DNA of 64,000 bases, from NCBI GenBank assembly GCA_039916305.1, contig JBDSLR010000036.1:62001-126000 (forward strand), written 5' to 3'. The position numbers and the translations under genes are program-made. Shown here one piece after another: positions 8,772 through 17,847 of the stretch (the stretch's first letter is position 1; every line of letters begins with the position of its first letter). The DNA comes from JACMLD01 sp039916305. GTDB taxonomy: Bacteria > Bacteroidota > Bacteroidia > Chitinophagales > Chitinophagaceae. The notes under the pieces were generated by a model. It made no database searches. It was not told the origin of the DNA and worked only from the letters and a program-made list of their open reading frames with translations.

Positions 8772-9464
8772 TTATATTATTTCATCGGTCAGCCGCAGCA
8801 GTTTCTCCGGCTGAGTAACGGTAATGTTTTTATTGCTGAGGTGAATAACACCTTCCTGTACCAGTTCATTCACAATTCTGAAAACAGTTTCATAAGTAGT
8901 ACCTGCCAGGGAGGCCAGATCCTGCCGGCTGAGTGTAATGTCAATAAAACCTTCGGCGGTAACCCCAAATTTTGCCTGTAACATTAAAAGCGCATGTGCT
9001 ATGCGGCCTTTTACTGTCATATGAGCCAGGTTACGCATATTTTTTTCAGACTCCTGCAATTCTTCGGCAAAGAACATCATCAGCTTAAAAGTAAAATCAT
9101 GGTTTACTTTTAAGGTAGACTGAAAAAAATCCAAATCAATATAGCAAAGTGTAATGGCTTCCAGCGCGGTGCCTGAAGCAGGGTATAGTGGGCTCTTTCC
9201 TATACCACGGTGGCCCAGTATAGCGCCTTTACCTGCAATGCGCAAAATCAGCTCTTTGTCATTGCCCCATTTTTTGTGGACCTTGGCTTTTCCTTCGTAG
9301 ATAAAATAAATACCCGTCACCGGTTTTCCTTCCTCAAAAATAACGGCGCCTTTTTTTGCATGTATTATTTTCCGGTGTGCATCAATGGCAGGGAGCCATT
9401 CCTTTAAACAAAGGGTACACAAAAAACAAGATTTGAGATCGCACTGCTGTTTACTGTATTTCAT
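8772..9464 (-). CDS. Crp/Fnr-family regulator with an N-terminal cysteine cluster
   Basis: A 230-residue protein with an N-terminal CDLKSCFLCTLC segment (Cys 8, 13, 16 and 19), then a cyclic-nucleotide-binding-type jelly roll (VIFEEGKPVTGIYFIYEGKA), a long dimer helix, and a C-terminal winged helix whose recognition helix region is SRQDLASLAGTTYETVFRIV. The cysteines could hold an Fe-S cluster sensing O2 or NO, as in FNR, though the spacing differs from E. coli FNR. It lies downstream of cobA, separated by 148 bases, and beside the nitrate genes, so it is a likely regulator of the island. The start at 9464 is preferred to the longer frame from 9542 because homologues begin just before the Cys cluster. 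Confidence 0.88.
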   Translation of the reverse strand: MKYSKQQCDLKSCFLCTLCLKEWLPAIDAHRKIIHAKKGAVIFEEGKPVTGIYFIYEGKAKVHKKWGNDKELILRIAGKGAILGHRGIGKSPLYPASGTALEAITLCYIDLDFFQSTLKVNHDFTFKLMMFFAEELQESEKNMRNLAHMTVKGRIAHALLMLQAKFGVTAEGFIDITLSRQDLASLAGTTYETVFRIVNELVQEGVIHLSNKNITVTQPEKLLRLTDEII

Positions 9465-9612
9465 ACCGGCAAAGCTGGGCTGACTATAATTTATTCTGCA
9501 AGTATAGTGCTTAATGGGGTCTTGCAAAATTATTTCAGGCAAAAGCAGTGTTACGTTTGGGCGTAATGCAAAAAGGGAACAGCAGATGATGCGTTTGTAT
9601 CTGTGTGGCTTA

Positions 9613-10407
9613 TCAGCGGCGGATTATATTATTGTCTGCAACAATGGCTTGCCAAATAGCAGGTTCCTGGTTGTTTGTAACGGCATGCACAGCATCTGCC
9701 AGGCTGACTACTTCGCCAATAATTATAATAGCAGGGTTACTAAGCCCGGCATACTGCGACCGGTATGCGATATCCCTTACATTGCCAATCACCATTTTCT
9801 CTTTTGCAGTTGTACCATCCTGTATAATGGCAACCGGCGTTTCGCTTTTGCCGTGTGATGCAAATATCTCCATGATGGCTTCCAGCTTGCTCATGGCCAT
9901 TAAAATAATGACGGTCGCGGATGATTGCGCTGCCAGTTTAATATCTGCTGACAAATCGCCCGATTGGGTGGTGCCGGTGGTTACCCAAAAACTTTCATTG
10001 ATGCCCCTGCAGGTAAGCGGTATCATTTTGCTGGCAGGTACCGCGAGCGCACTAGAGATGCCCGGTATGACTTCTACCATGATACCGGCCCGGCGGGCAG
10101 CATTGATTTCCTCTTGCGCCCGGCCAAATACAAATGGATCGCCGCCTTTTAAACGCACCACCCGTTTGTATTTACCGGCGTACATGATGATCCGGTGGTT
10201 GATTTCATCTTGTGACAGGGCATGACATCCATAGCGTTTTCCCACAAACTCTTTAATGGCGCCCGGCCCGGCATAGTCTAATAAGGCCTCATTGGCCAGG
10301 GCATCATATAATATTACATCTGCCGCTGACAGAATTCTGATTGCTTTAAGCGTAATTAATTCAGGGTCCCCAGGGCCAGCGCCAACCAAATATAAAGTCG
10401 AGTTCAT
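9613..10407 (-). CDS. cobA: Uroporphyrinogen-III C-methyltransferase (SUMT)
   Basis: This enzyme adds two methyl groups from S-adenosylmethionine to uroporphyrinogen III, giving precorrin-2 for sirohaem synthesis. The 264 residues show the family signatures LVGAGPGDPELITLKA near residues 7-22, VIRLKGGDPFVFGRAQEE-like sequence near 86-102 (here RVVRLKGGDPFVFGRAQEE), and the AIIQDGTT and IIIIGEVV segments near the end. It is a stand-alone SUMT without CysG oxidase/ferrochelatase domains, and no second sirohaem enzyme is seen in the window. It is divergent from nirB, whose product needs sirohaem, which fits a dedicated role. Confidence 0.95.
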   Translation of the reverse strand: MNSTLYLVGAGPGDPELITLKAIRILSAADVILYDALANEALLDYAGPGAIKEFVGKRYGCHALSQDEINHRIIMYAGKYKRVVRLKGGDPFVFGRAQEEINAARRAGIMVEVIPGISSALAVPASKMIPLTCRGINESFWVTTGTTQSGDLSADIKLAAQSSATVIILMAMSKLEAIMEIFASHGKSETPVAIIQDGTTAKEKMVIGNVRDIAYRSQYAGLSNPAIIIIGEVVSLADAVHAVTNNQEPAIWQAIVADNNIIRR

Positions 10408-10516
10408 ATATTATAAAAAATAAAATGTGAATAATAATCCGCTGCTTTTACAAATTTAATGATTTTTTTGATTATTTTTATGATGTAGACAATGTTTATT
10501 TGTTATAATTTGTAGT

Positions 10517-10526
10517 TGACCGGTCA
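10517..10526. promoter_or_regulatory. Palindromic candidate operator between cobA and nirB
   Basis: TGACCGGTCA is a perfect 10-bp palindrome in the 190-base AT-rich divergent spacer. It carries TTGA- and TCA-like half sites, as in Crp/Fnr operators, but the half sites are 2 bases closer than in a classical FNR box (TTGAT-N4-ATCAA). It could be the target of the regulator at 8772-9464. This is inference from position and symmetry. Confidence 0.4.
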
Positions 10527-10597
10527 TAATTATTACATATAAAATATTTTAATACAACGATTGCTCTGACTATACTTTTTAAACAAAATTAGCGGCT

Positions 10598-13099
10598 ATG
10601 AAAATTATAGTTATCGGCAATGGCATGGTGGGATATAAATTTTGTGAGAAACTCATCTCCAAACAAAATGATCAGGCTTTGGAGCTCGTTGTTTTTGGCG
10701 AAGAACCGCGGCCGGCCTACGACCGGGTGCACCTAAGCGAATTTTTTGCCGGTAAATCTGCCGAAGACCTGGCAATGGCCCCGTTGGAATGGTATGCGGC
10801 CAACGGCATCAAACTACACCTGGCGGATCCTGTACAAAGTATCGACAGAACACATCAGACCGTCCACTCTTTTAAAGGAATAACTGAAAGATATGATTAC
10901 CTGGTACTTGCCACTGGTTCTGCCGCTTTTGTGCCTTCCATACCCGGCGTAGAAAAAGACGGCGTCTTTATTTACAGAACCATTGAAGATCTTGAATTAA
11001 TGACCGCTTACGCCCGTAAGGCAAAAACCGGGGCGGTAATCGGGGGCGGCTTATTAGGTCTTGAAGCTGCAAAAGCCATGATTGACCTCGGCGTAGCAGA
11101 CACGCATGTAATAGAATTTGCCTCCCGCCTGATGCCCAGGCAAATTGATGATGCCGGGTCTGGCATCCTTAAAAATAAATTGCAATCACTCGGCCTCTCA
11201 ATTCACACCAATAAAAATACCAGCGAAATAACCGGGGATAATTGCATTACAGGTATGCTTTTTTCTGACGATACAAAAATTGATGTTGATATGCTGGTTA
11301 TTTCGGCAGGCATCAAACCCCGCGATGAACTGGCGAAACTGGCAGGCCTTGAAACAGGCACCCGCGGCGGTATCGTAGTAAACGAATTAATGCAAACAAC
11401 CGACCCGCTGATTTTTGCTATTGGCGAATGTGCTTTGTACAAGGGCATGATTTACGGCCTGGTTGCTCCTGGCTATGATATGGCAGAAGTAGTAGCTGCC
11501 AACCTGCTCGGTGGAGAAAAACGATTTACGGGCTATGATATGAGCACCAAGTTAAAACTGATTGGGGTGGATGTGGCCAGTTTTGGTGAACCCTTTGTAG
11601 CTGGTGACTCTATACGCAGCGTAGTTTTTGAAGATACCATGAAAGGTATTTACAAGCGCATTAATGTAAGTGCCGATGGTAAGCAACTGCTGGGGGGCAT
11701 ATTAATAGGCGATGCAGAACAGTACAATATGATGCTGCAGACCTGCAAAAACAAAACCGTGTTACCGCCCAACCCGGAAGATATTATGCTGGGTGCAAGG
11801 GGTGGAGAGGCAGAAGCCGGTGCCGGTGTGCTGGGCCTGCCCAATGAAGCCGTAATATGCAGTTGTGAAGGCATCACCAAAGACGATATCTGCAATGCAG
11901 TTGCCAAAAACGGCTGCGAAACAATTGATGCTATAAAAAAATGCACCAAAGCTGGCACGGGCTGCGGTGGTTGTGTGCCGATGGTGAAGGACCTGATGTT
12001 GTATACCATGAAAGCACAGGGAAAATATGTGCGCAATGTACTTTGTGAACACTTTAATTACAGCCGGCAGGAATTGTATGACCTGGTAAAAATTCACGGA
12101 TTAAAAACGTACGATGCCGTACTGGACGCATTGGGTACAGGTCATGGCTGCGAACAATGTAAACCGCCGGTGGTATCTATTCTTGCCAGCTTGTGGGGTG
12201 AAATGATTTTGAAAAATGGCAATGCCACTGCGCAGGACAGCAATGATCGCTTTCTGGCAAACATACAAAAAGGCGGTACCTACTCGGTGGTGCCGCGCAT
12301 ACCAGGCGGAGAAATAACGCCTGATAAACTGATTGTGATTGGCACCGTAGCAAAAAAATACAACCTCTATACAAAAATAACCGGCGGGCAGCGGATTGAT
12401 ATGTTTGGCGCCCACCTGAGTGATCTCCCGGAAATATGGGAAGCCCTGATCACGGCCGGTTTTGAAAGCGGCCATGCCTATGGCAAATCATTGCGCACGG
12501 TAAAAAGCTGCGTGGGCAGCACCTGGTGCCGTTTTGGGCTGCACGACAGCGTTAGTTATGCCATCCGTATAGAAGAGCGGTACCGCGGGCTTCGCTCCCC
12601 CCATAAATTAAAAGGCGGCGTAAGCGGTTGCATACGTGAGTGTGCCGAGGCACAGAGCAAGGATTTTGGCGTCATTGCCACGGAAAAAGGATGGAATTTA
12701 TTTGTGTGCGGTAACGGGGGCAGCAAACCGCAGCATGCTTTATTGCTGGCATCCGACCTGGATAATGAAACATGTATCCGCTATATAGATCGTTTCCTGA
12801 TGTTTTATATAAGAACAGCCGATCCTTTAACCAGGACTGCTACCTGGCTCAACAAAATGGAGGGCGGTATTGATTACCTGCGTAATGTGGTAGTGAACGA
12901 CAGTCTTACCATGGGTGCAGTTTGGGAACACGAAATGCAATTACTGGTAGACAGCTATGAATGTGAGTGGAAGGCTGCTGTAGAAAACCCGGAAATAAGA
13001 AAACGGTTTAGCCATTTCGTAAATGCACCGCAGGAAAAAGATCCTTCCGTACAGTTTGAACCAATGCGCGAACAGAAAAAAGTGCCTGACTGGAAATAG
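10598..13099 (+). CDS. nirB: Assimilatory nitrite reductase [NAD(P)H], large subunit
   Basis: An 833-residue cytoplasmic enzyme reducing nitrite to ammonium with six electrons. The N-terminal 400 residues form a FAD/NAD(P)-binding part (MKIIVIGNGMVGYKFCEKL, and a second Rossmann motif AVIGGGLLGLEAAKAM). A BFD-like [2Fe-2S] domain follows with CSCEG and CGGC near residues 425-465. A NiR/SiR ferredoxin-like half domain and the sirohaem domain come next, with the [4Fe-4S]-sirohaem ligands CVGSTWC near 638 and CIREC near 676. Length and order match NirB of other bacteria. It leads the rightward run, with nirD downstream after a 292-base gap. Confidence 0.97.
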   Translation: MKIIVIGNGMVGYKFCEKLISKQNDQALELVVFGEEPRPAYDRVHLSEFFAGKSAEDLAMAPLEWYAANGIKLHLADPVQSIDRTHQTVHSFKGITERYDYLVLATGSAAFVPSIPGVEKDGVFIYRTIEDLELMTAYARKAKTGAVIGGGLLGLEAAKAMIDLGVADTHVIEFASRLMPRQIDDAGSGILKNKLQSLGLSIHTNKNTSEITGDNCITGMLFSDDTKIDVDMLVISAGIKPRDELAKLAGLETGTRGGIVVNELMQTTDPLIFAIGECALYKGMIYGLVAPGYDMAEVVAANLLGGEKRFTGYDMSTKLKLIGVDVASFGEPFVAGDSIRSVVFEDTMKGIYKRINVSADGKQLLGGILIGDAEQYNMMLQTCKNKTVLPPNPEDIMLGARGGEAEAGAGVLGLPNEAVICSCEGITKDDICNAVAKNGCETIDAIKKCTKAGTGCGGCVPMVKDLMLYTMKAQGKYVRNVLCEHFNYSRQELYDLVKIHGLKTYDAVLDALGTGHGCEQCKPPVVSILASLWGEMILKNGNATAQDSNDRFLANIQKGGTYSVVPRIPGGEITPDKLIVIGTVAKKYNLYTKITGGQRIDMFGAHLSDLPEIWEALITAGFESGHAYGKSLRTVKSCVGSTWCRFGLHDSVSYAIRIEERYRGLRSPHKLKGGVSGCIRECAEAQSKDFGVIATEKGWNLFVCGNGGSKPQHALLLASDLDNETCIRYIDRFLMFYIRTADPLTRTATWLNKMEGGIDYLRNVVVNDSLTMGAVWEHEMQLLVDSYECEWKAAVENPEIRKRFSHFVNAPQEKDPSVQFEPMREQKKVPDWK

Positions 13100-13391
13100 T
13101 TGTACAACTCCTGCAGTCTTTCAGGAATACGGTAATGCTAATATGAACGATTCCACCCCTTTATAAACTGAATACTTGTTTTCAATGGTTGTTGTTTAAA
13201 GTTTTCTGGCCTGGAGCATCAGCAAATTATCAGGGCTGTTCCCGGAATAATAAATTTTAAACTGCACGCTACAAACTAACAACGCCTCATCGATTGCCTT
13301 CTCAACGATTGTTTGCCTTTTTTTACTGCATTCCTTTATGCAACCCCTGCTGTTATTATAAAGGCAGGTTCTATACTATTAAAAAAAGCTT

Positions 13392-13748
13392 ATGCAAACA
13401 TCAACCACCCAGCAAGTTTATTTATGGTTTGCCGCCTGCCGTACAGAAGATGTTCCGGAAAATGGCGGCGTATGCGTAAAGTACAAAGATGAGCAGATTG
13501 CACTATTTCATTTTACCCGCAAAAATGAATGGTATGCCACTCAAAATGAATGCCCGCACCGGCAGCAGATGGCCCTCAGCCGCGGCATGATTGGAACGCA
13601 GGGCGAAGAGCCCAAGATAGCCTGCCCCTTTCATAAAAAAACTTTTTCGTTGGCAACCGGTGAATGCCTTTCCGGCGATGAATGCAGTATTAAAACCTAT
13701 GCAGTTAAAGTGGAAGAAGGTAGCGTGTACATCAAAGTAAAAGCGTAA
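13392..13748 (+). CDS. nirD: Nitrite reductase small subunit, Rieske-like
   Basis: A 118-residue Rieske-fold subunit that partners NirB. The two cluster-binding motifs are intact: CPH at Cys54/His56 and CPFH at Cys78/His81. Many NirD proteins lack these ligands, so this one probably binds a [2Fe-2S] cluster. The start ATG at 13392 follows an A-rich stretch. The 292-base spacer from nirB is unusually long for the pair and contains no other convincing gene, so nirD may have its own promoter. Confidence 0.93.
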   Translation: MQTSTTQQVYLWFAACRTEDVPENGGVCVKYKDEQIALFHFTRKNEWYATQNECPHRQQMALSRGMIGTQGEEPKIACPFHKKTFSLATGECLSGDECSIKTYAVKVEEGSVYIKVKA

Positions 13749-13754
13749 AAATCT

Positions 13755-13841
13755 GTTTGTCCGGCAGCTGGCTATAGTAAAGCCAGCCCGGCAAACGATG
13801 CAACATAAAAAACCCCGGCCGATGTGGAAGTCTAACCGGGG
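13755..13841 (+). promoter_or_regulatory. Pair of hairpins between nirD and the porin gene
   Basis: The first hairpin pairs 13755-13773 with 13781-13796; its core is GCTGGCT with AGCCAGC, extended by CCGG and GTTTG pairs. The second pairs CCCCGG (13813-13818) with CCGGGG (13836-13841). Neither is followed by a T-tract on the plus strand. They may adjust the ratio of upstream to downstream mRNA or stabilise a processed transcript. Confidence 0.5.
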
Positions 13842-13886
13842 AGTGCGATTCTAAATTGACAAACAACCTAAAACCAAAACAAAACT

Positions 13887-15485
13887 ATGCTGAAAAAAAT
13901 TAAAAAATGGCATTTCATGTCACTAATGTTGCTGGCAAACCTGGCAACGTTTGATGCACAAGCGCAGTTTACATTATCTGGCCAGCTGCGAACGCGCACC
14001 GAAGTACGCAATGGCCTGGGCAACCTTGTTACAAAAGGTTCCAAAGCAGCTGCCTTCACTTCTCAAAGAACCAGGCTGGTATTTGGTTACAAATGGGAAC
14101 GTCTTACGTTTGGCGTAACAGTACAGGATGTAAGGGTATGGGGCCAGGATGCTTCTACCATCTCCAATGCAGATGGCAATAAATTTATGCTGCATGAAGC
14201 CTGGGCCGATCTGGTACTGGCCAACAAAGCAGATACCACTATTAAATTCAAATTATTTGATCTGATGTCTTTAAAAGTAGGGCGCCAGGAATTAAGTTAT
14301 GATGACGTAAGGCTGATTGGCAACCTCGACTGGCTGCAGCAGGGGCGCCGGCATGATATGGCTTTATTGAAAACAGTACACAAAGGATGGCAGGTTGATA
14401 TAGGCTATGCATTTAATCAGAATACTGATGCTTTTGGGGCTACCGGTACCGCTTATGTGCCCGCCAATACGCCTGCTTACGTAAAAAACTCATTGGGCAA
14501 CCTGGTTGTTACCCCTGCAGGCATACTGCCGCTGGCGGGTGCGGGCAATGCAGCCAACAGCAGCGCTAAAACAGGTACACCAGTATGGACGAACCCACCC
14601 TCTACCAACGGCGGTACACAGGATTATAAAAGTTTTACCAGTGTATACATCAGTAAGAAATTCGGGCAGACTAAATTCTCCGGTCTTTTCTTCAATGACC
14701 ATTTCGGAAAATATAAAATTGATTCTGTTGGTAGCGCAGGCACCGGTTACGTGTATGGCAGGCGGTTTGCTTCTGCCGGGGCTGCGGATGATTTTGATTA
14801 TACCGGCACCAACAGCCGCTTTACCTATGGTTTAATGATCAACCATACCATTGGCAATGCATCCGGTTTTGGTAAAATTGCCATCCAGGCAGCTTACTAT
14901 GGCCAGTCAGGCAAAAACCGTGATGGCGCCAGCATGAAAAGCGCTTACCATTATACGATAGCCGCTACTTACCAGAAAGGAAAAATAAGCATAACCCCAG
15001 GTTATGACGTGCTCAGCGGAAATGATGCCAGCACTGCGGATGATGAAAAATTTGATCCGTTGTATGGTACGCCGCATAAACACTGGGGCTATATGGATTA
15101 TTTCTATGTTGGTACCGGCTCGCCCGCAGGCGGTTTAGATAACCCTTACCTGAAATTGAAATATACAGGAAATACACTTGCGCTTGGCATTGATCTGCAC
15201 AGTTTCTCCCTTAACAAGGATATGAAAAAAGCAGATGCCACGCTGGTTGGTAAACACCTGGGTACTGAAATAGATTTTATGCTCAATTACAATATGAACA
15301 AGTTTACAAATATTGAACTGGGATATGCTGTAATGAATGCTACTGCCAATATGCCTTTTGCCAAAGCACAGGCAACTACAAATGCAGTGGCAGACACGTA
15401 TAGAAAATCAGGCGCCTGGTTTTATGCCATGCTGAAGTTTACGCCGGATTTCTTTTATGCGAAACCGGTAGCGATAAAACAATAG
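13887..15485 (+). CDS. Outer-membrane porin, alginate-export-like beta barrel
   Basis: A 532-residue protein with a signal peptide ending near DAQAQ (about residue 27), followed by many alternating amphipathic strands. FTLSGQLRTRTEVRNG and QRTRLVFGYKWERLTFGVTVQD mark the beginning of the barrel, and LSLKVGRQELSYDD-type sequence (here MSLKVGRQELSYDDVRLIG) is typical of the alginate_exp family. The final strands (GAWFYAMLKFTP) close the barrel. Its place between nirD and nrtA suggests it lets nitrate or nitrite through the outer membrane rather than alginate. That assignment is contextual. Confidence 0.85.
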   Translation: MLKKIKKWHFMSLMLLANLATFDAQAQFTLSGQLRTRTEVRNGLGNLVTKGSKAAAFTSQRTRLVFGYKWERLTFGVTVQDVRVWGQDASTISNADGNKFMLHEAWADLVLANKADTTIKFKLFDLMSLKVGRQELSYDDVRLIGNLDWLQQGRRHDMALLKTVHKGWQVDIGYAFNQNTDAFGATGTAYVPANTPAYVKNSLGNLVVTPAGILPLAGAGNAANSSAKTGTPVWTNPPSTNGGTQDYKSFTSVYISKKFGQTKFSGLFFNDHFGKYKIDSVGSAGTGYVYGRRFASAGAADDFDYTGTNSRFTYGLMINHTIGNASGFGKIAIQAAYYGQSGKNRDGASMKSAYHYTIAATYQKGKISITPGYDVLSGNDASTADDEKFDPLYGTPHKHWGYMDYFYVGTGSPAGGLDNPYLKLKYTGNTLALGIDLHSFSLNKDMKKADATLVGKHLGTEIDFMLNYNMNKFTNIELGYAVMNATANMPFAKAQATTNAVADTYRKSGAWFYAMLKFTPDFFYAKPVAIKQ

Positions 15486-15543
15486 TAAAAACGGCATTTT
15501 AAAAATCGACTTGTTCTAATTGTTCACAACAAACAAAAAAAAT

Positions 15544-16752
15544 ATGCAATCTGCTATAAAAAAAATATCATTCTTCATATGCCTGGCACTTGTTTTTGCT
15601 GCTGCGGCTTCTTATAAAATACCAGCGCCCGCAAGAAAAATCAGGCTGGGTTTTATACCGCTCACTGATTGCGCACCATTGGTGGTAGCAAAAGAGCTGG
15701 GCCTCTTTGCGAAATACGGCGTTGATGTTGAGCTTTCCAAAGAAGCTTCCTGGGCTGTTATACGCGATAAAATATTAAACGGTGAGCTGGACGGGGCGCA
15801 TTGTTTATTTTCTATGCCTTTCTCTGTTTACACGGGCATTGGTGGTAAAGCAGGCGCGGAAATGAAAATAGCCATGACTATTAGTAACAATGGGCAGGCC
15901 ATTACATTATCGAAAGATTTTTGCGGGCTTGCAGGGTTTAAAGAAATCAATAAAGTTGCCGCAGCCGTTAAATCTGTTCAGGCCAGGAAAGAGGTAACAT
16001 TTGCCATGACCTTTCCCGGCGGCACGCATGATATATGGTTGCGCTACTGGATGGCCGCTGCCGGCATCAACCAGAAATCAGTAGGCGTTATTACTATTCC
16101 GCCACCGCAGATGGTAGCCAATATGCGGGTAGACAATATGGAAGGCTTTTGTGTAGGTGAACCCTGGAATGGCGTTGCTGCTACCCAGAATGTTGGGTTT
16201 ACCCATATTGCCACGCAGGATTTATGGAAAAATCATCCGGAAAAAGCACTTGTAGTAAATGCAAATTTTGCAGCCACTGATAAAGAAGATTTGAAAAACG
16301 TAATGAAAGCCATTATTGAAGCCTGCAGGTGGCTGGATAATATGGGCAACCGCAAGAAAGCCGCCGGCTGGCTAACCAGACCCAATTATGTAAACGCGCC
16401 GCTGCAGGTGATAGAAGCAAGGCTGATGGGATCAAACGATCTGGGCTGTGATCTTGGTGTACAGAAATACAAAGATGATTACATGATGTTTTATAATAAC
16501 GGTATCGTGTCAACGCCCAAAAAGTCATACGCTGCCTGGTTCCTGGCACAGTATGTACGGTTTGGCTACCTGAAAACAGAACCCGATTATAAAGGCATTG
16601 CAAAAAAATTAATACTGGATGATTTATTTGCAGAAGTAGCAAAGGAAATGTCTGTGCCGGTACAACCGGATATGCAGCCTGTTAAAACCAATTACGATGT
16701 GGTTTTTGATCCCAATAATATAGGTGCATATTTAAAAACAACGAAAAGATAA
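15544..16752 (+). CDS. nrtA: ABC transporter substrate-binding protein for nitrate/nitrite
   Basis: A 402-residue periplasmic binding protein of the NrtA/CmpA group. A signal peptide (ICLALVFAAAASY) precedes the mature part, which starts KIRLGFIPLTDCAPLVVAKELGLF, the hallmark of this family. TFPGGTHDIWLRYWMAAAGI and GEPWNGVA correspond to the ligand-binding loops. There is no lipobox cysteine, so it is probably soluble in the periplasm. The ATG at 15544 is favoured over 15520 because it gives a normal signal peptide. It is 58 bases after the porin and begins the ABC gene set. Confidence 0.93.
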   Translation: MQSAIKKISFFICLALVFAAAASYKIPAPARKIRLGFIPLTDCAPLVVAKELGLFAKYGVDVELSKEASWAVIRDKILNGELDGAHCLFSMPFSVYTGIGGKAGAEMKIAMTISNNGQAITLSKDFCGLAGFKEINKVAAAVKSVQARKEVTFAMTFPGGTHDIWLRYWMAAAGINQKSVGVITIPPPQMVANMRVDNMEGFCVGEPWNGVAATQNVGFTHIATQDLWKNHPEKALVVNANFAATDKEDLKNVMKAIIEACRWLDNMGNRKKAAGWLTRPNYVNAPLQVIEARLMGSNDLGCDLGVQKYKDDYMMFYNNGIVSTPKKSYAAWFLAQYVRFGYLKTEPDYKGIAKKLILDDLFAEVAKEMSVPVQPDMQPVKTNYDVVFDPNNIGAYLKTTKR

Positions 16753-16800
16753 ACATGCACAGCGATGGCTTGTTAGCTATTGCCGCAAAAAAATTAAACG

Positions 16801-17586
16801 ATGAAAAATATATTTTCCCTGAAAAACTTTTTGTCTGTACTATATTTTGCCGCAGGCATGGTACTGGTAGGCGGCATCTGGGAGCTGGTTGCACACCTTA
16901 CCAGCCATGAAATACCTACTCCGAAAATGACCTGGGTTGTTTTTAAAGAAGTATTGCAAAATCCCATGCAAAATGACCCGGACACCAAAGGCATTGGTAT
17001 CAAATTGCTGAGTTCGCTGGCAAGGGTGGGTATTGGTTTTGGCCTGGGCAGCCTGGTAGCCATTCCATTGGGATTGCTGATGGGAACTAATAAAATTATT
17101 ATGCATATTATCAATCCCATTGTACAGTTGCTGCGCCCGGTTTCTCCGCTGGCCTGGTTTCCGTTGGGCCTGGCTATTTTTAAAGATTCACCCAATGCCA
17201 GCATTTTCATGATTTTTATTTGTGCATTGTGGCCCACTGTCATCAATACTGCTTTCGGGGCTTCATCTATTTCGCAGGATTTTAAAAATGTAGGCAGGGC
17301 GTATGGTTTTTCTCCCCTGAAATATGTTACAAAAATTATGTGGCCATCTACGTTGCCACATATTATTACCGGCTTACGGCTTTCTGTTGGAGTAGCCTGG
17401 ATGGTAATTGTGGCAGGTGAAATGCTGTCGGGAGGTATTGGCCTTGGCTATTTTGTATGGGAGGAAGGGTTTAATGGTGGCAGTGTAGCCAAAATTTTAG
17501 TAGCCATTATTATTATAGGTGTAGTAGGGCTGGTGATGGACAAATGCTTTACGTATCTGCAAAAAAAATTCAGTTACGCGGCGTAG
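16801..17586 (+). CDS. nrtB: Nitrate ABC transporter permease
   Basis: A 261-residue inner-membrane permease with about six membrane helices and the binding-protein-dependent transport EAA loop (VGRAYGFSPLKYVTKIMWPS, residues 162-181). The sequence PVSPLAWFPLGLAIF is characteristic of the NrtB/SsuC/TauC group. It forms the channel for the NrtA-bound ion together with the ATPase at 17848-18723. The start is 48 bases after nrtA. Confidence 0.93.
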   Translation: MKNIFSLKNFLSVLYFAAGMVLVGGIWELVAHLTSHEIPTPKMTWVVFKEVLQNPMQNDPDTKGIGIKLLSSLARVGIGFGLGSLVAIPLGLLMGTNKIIMHIINPIVQLLRPVSPLAWFPLGLAIFKDSPNASIFMIFICALWPTVINTAFGASSISQDFKNVGRAYGFSPLKYVTKIMWPSTLPHIITGLRLSVGVAWMVIVAGEMLSGGIGLGYFVWEEGFNGGSVAKILVAIIIIGVVGLVMDKCFTYLQKKFSYAA

Positions 17587-17598
17587 TAAAAAACATTT

Positions 17599-17796
17599 AT
17601 GAACAGAAGAAATGTATCTACGGCTTTGCTGGTGGCAGCCATTATCGGAACACTGCTGAACCTCATAAACAGTTATGATGTTTTTCTGGAGGGAAGGTTT
17701 ACCGCCAGTAATATTCTTAAAATCATTCTTACGTACATCACACCTTTTTGTGTTTCCTTGTATTCATCTGTTAAAGCCAGCAGGCAAAAAAATTAA
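17599..17796 (+). CDS. nrtS: NrtS-like small nitrate/nitrite transporter
   Basis: A 65-residue protein with two membrane helices: STALLVAAIIGTLLNLINSY (residues 7-26) and ILKIILTYITPFCVSLYSS (residues 40-58). This resembles the small NrtS proteins reported in other bacteria to move nitrate and nitrite as oligomers. It begins 12 bases after nrtB and precedes the ATPase gene, so it sits inside the ABC operon. It may work independently of the ABC system or modify it. Recognition is by size, topology, the motif YITPFCVS and context. Confidence 0.75.
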   Translation: MNRRNVSTALLVAAIIGTLLNLINSYDVFLEGRFTASNILKIILTYITPFCVSLYSSVKASRQKN

Positions 17797-17847
17797 AAGG
17801 GCTGTTGTATCCAAGCAAAAAATATTTTAAAAAATTAACTGAAAAGC

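Noticed and set aside
13294..13479. 61-residue frame overlapping the nirD start
   Set aside because: It is out of frame with the Rieske subunit and has no protein-like features.
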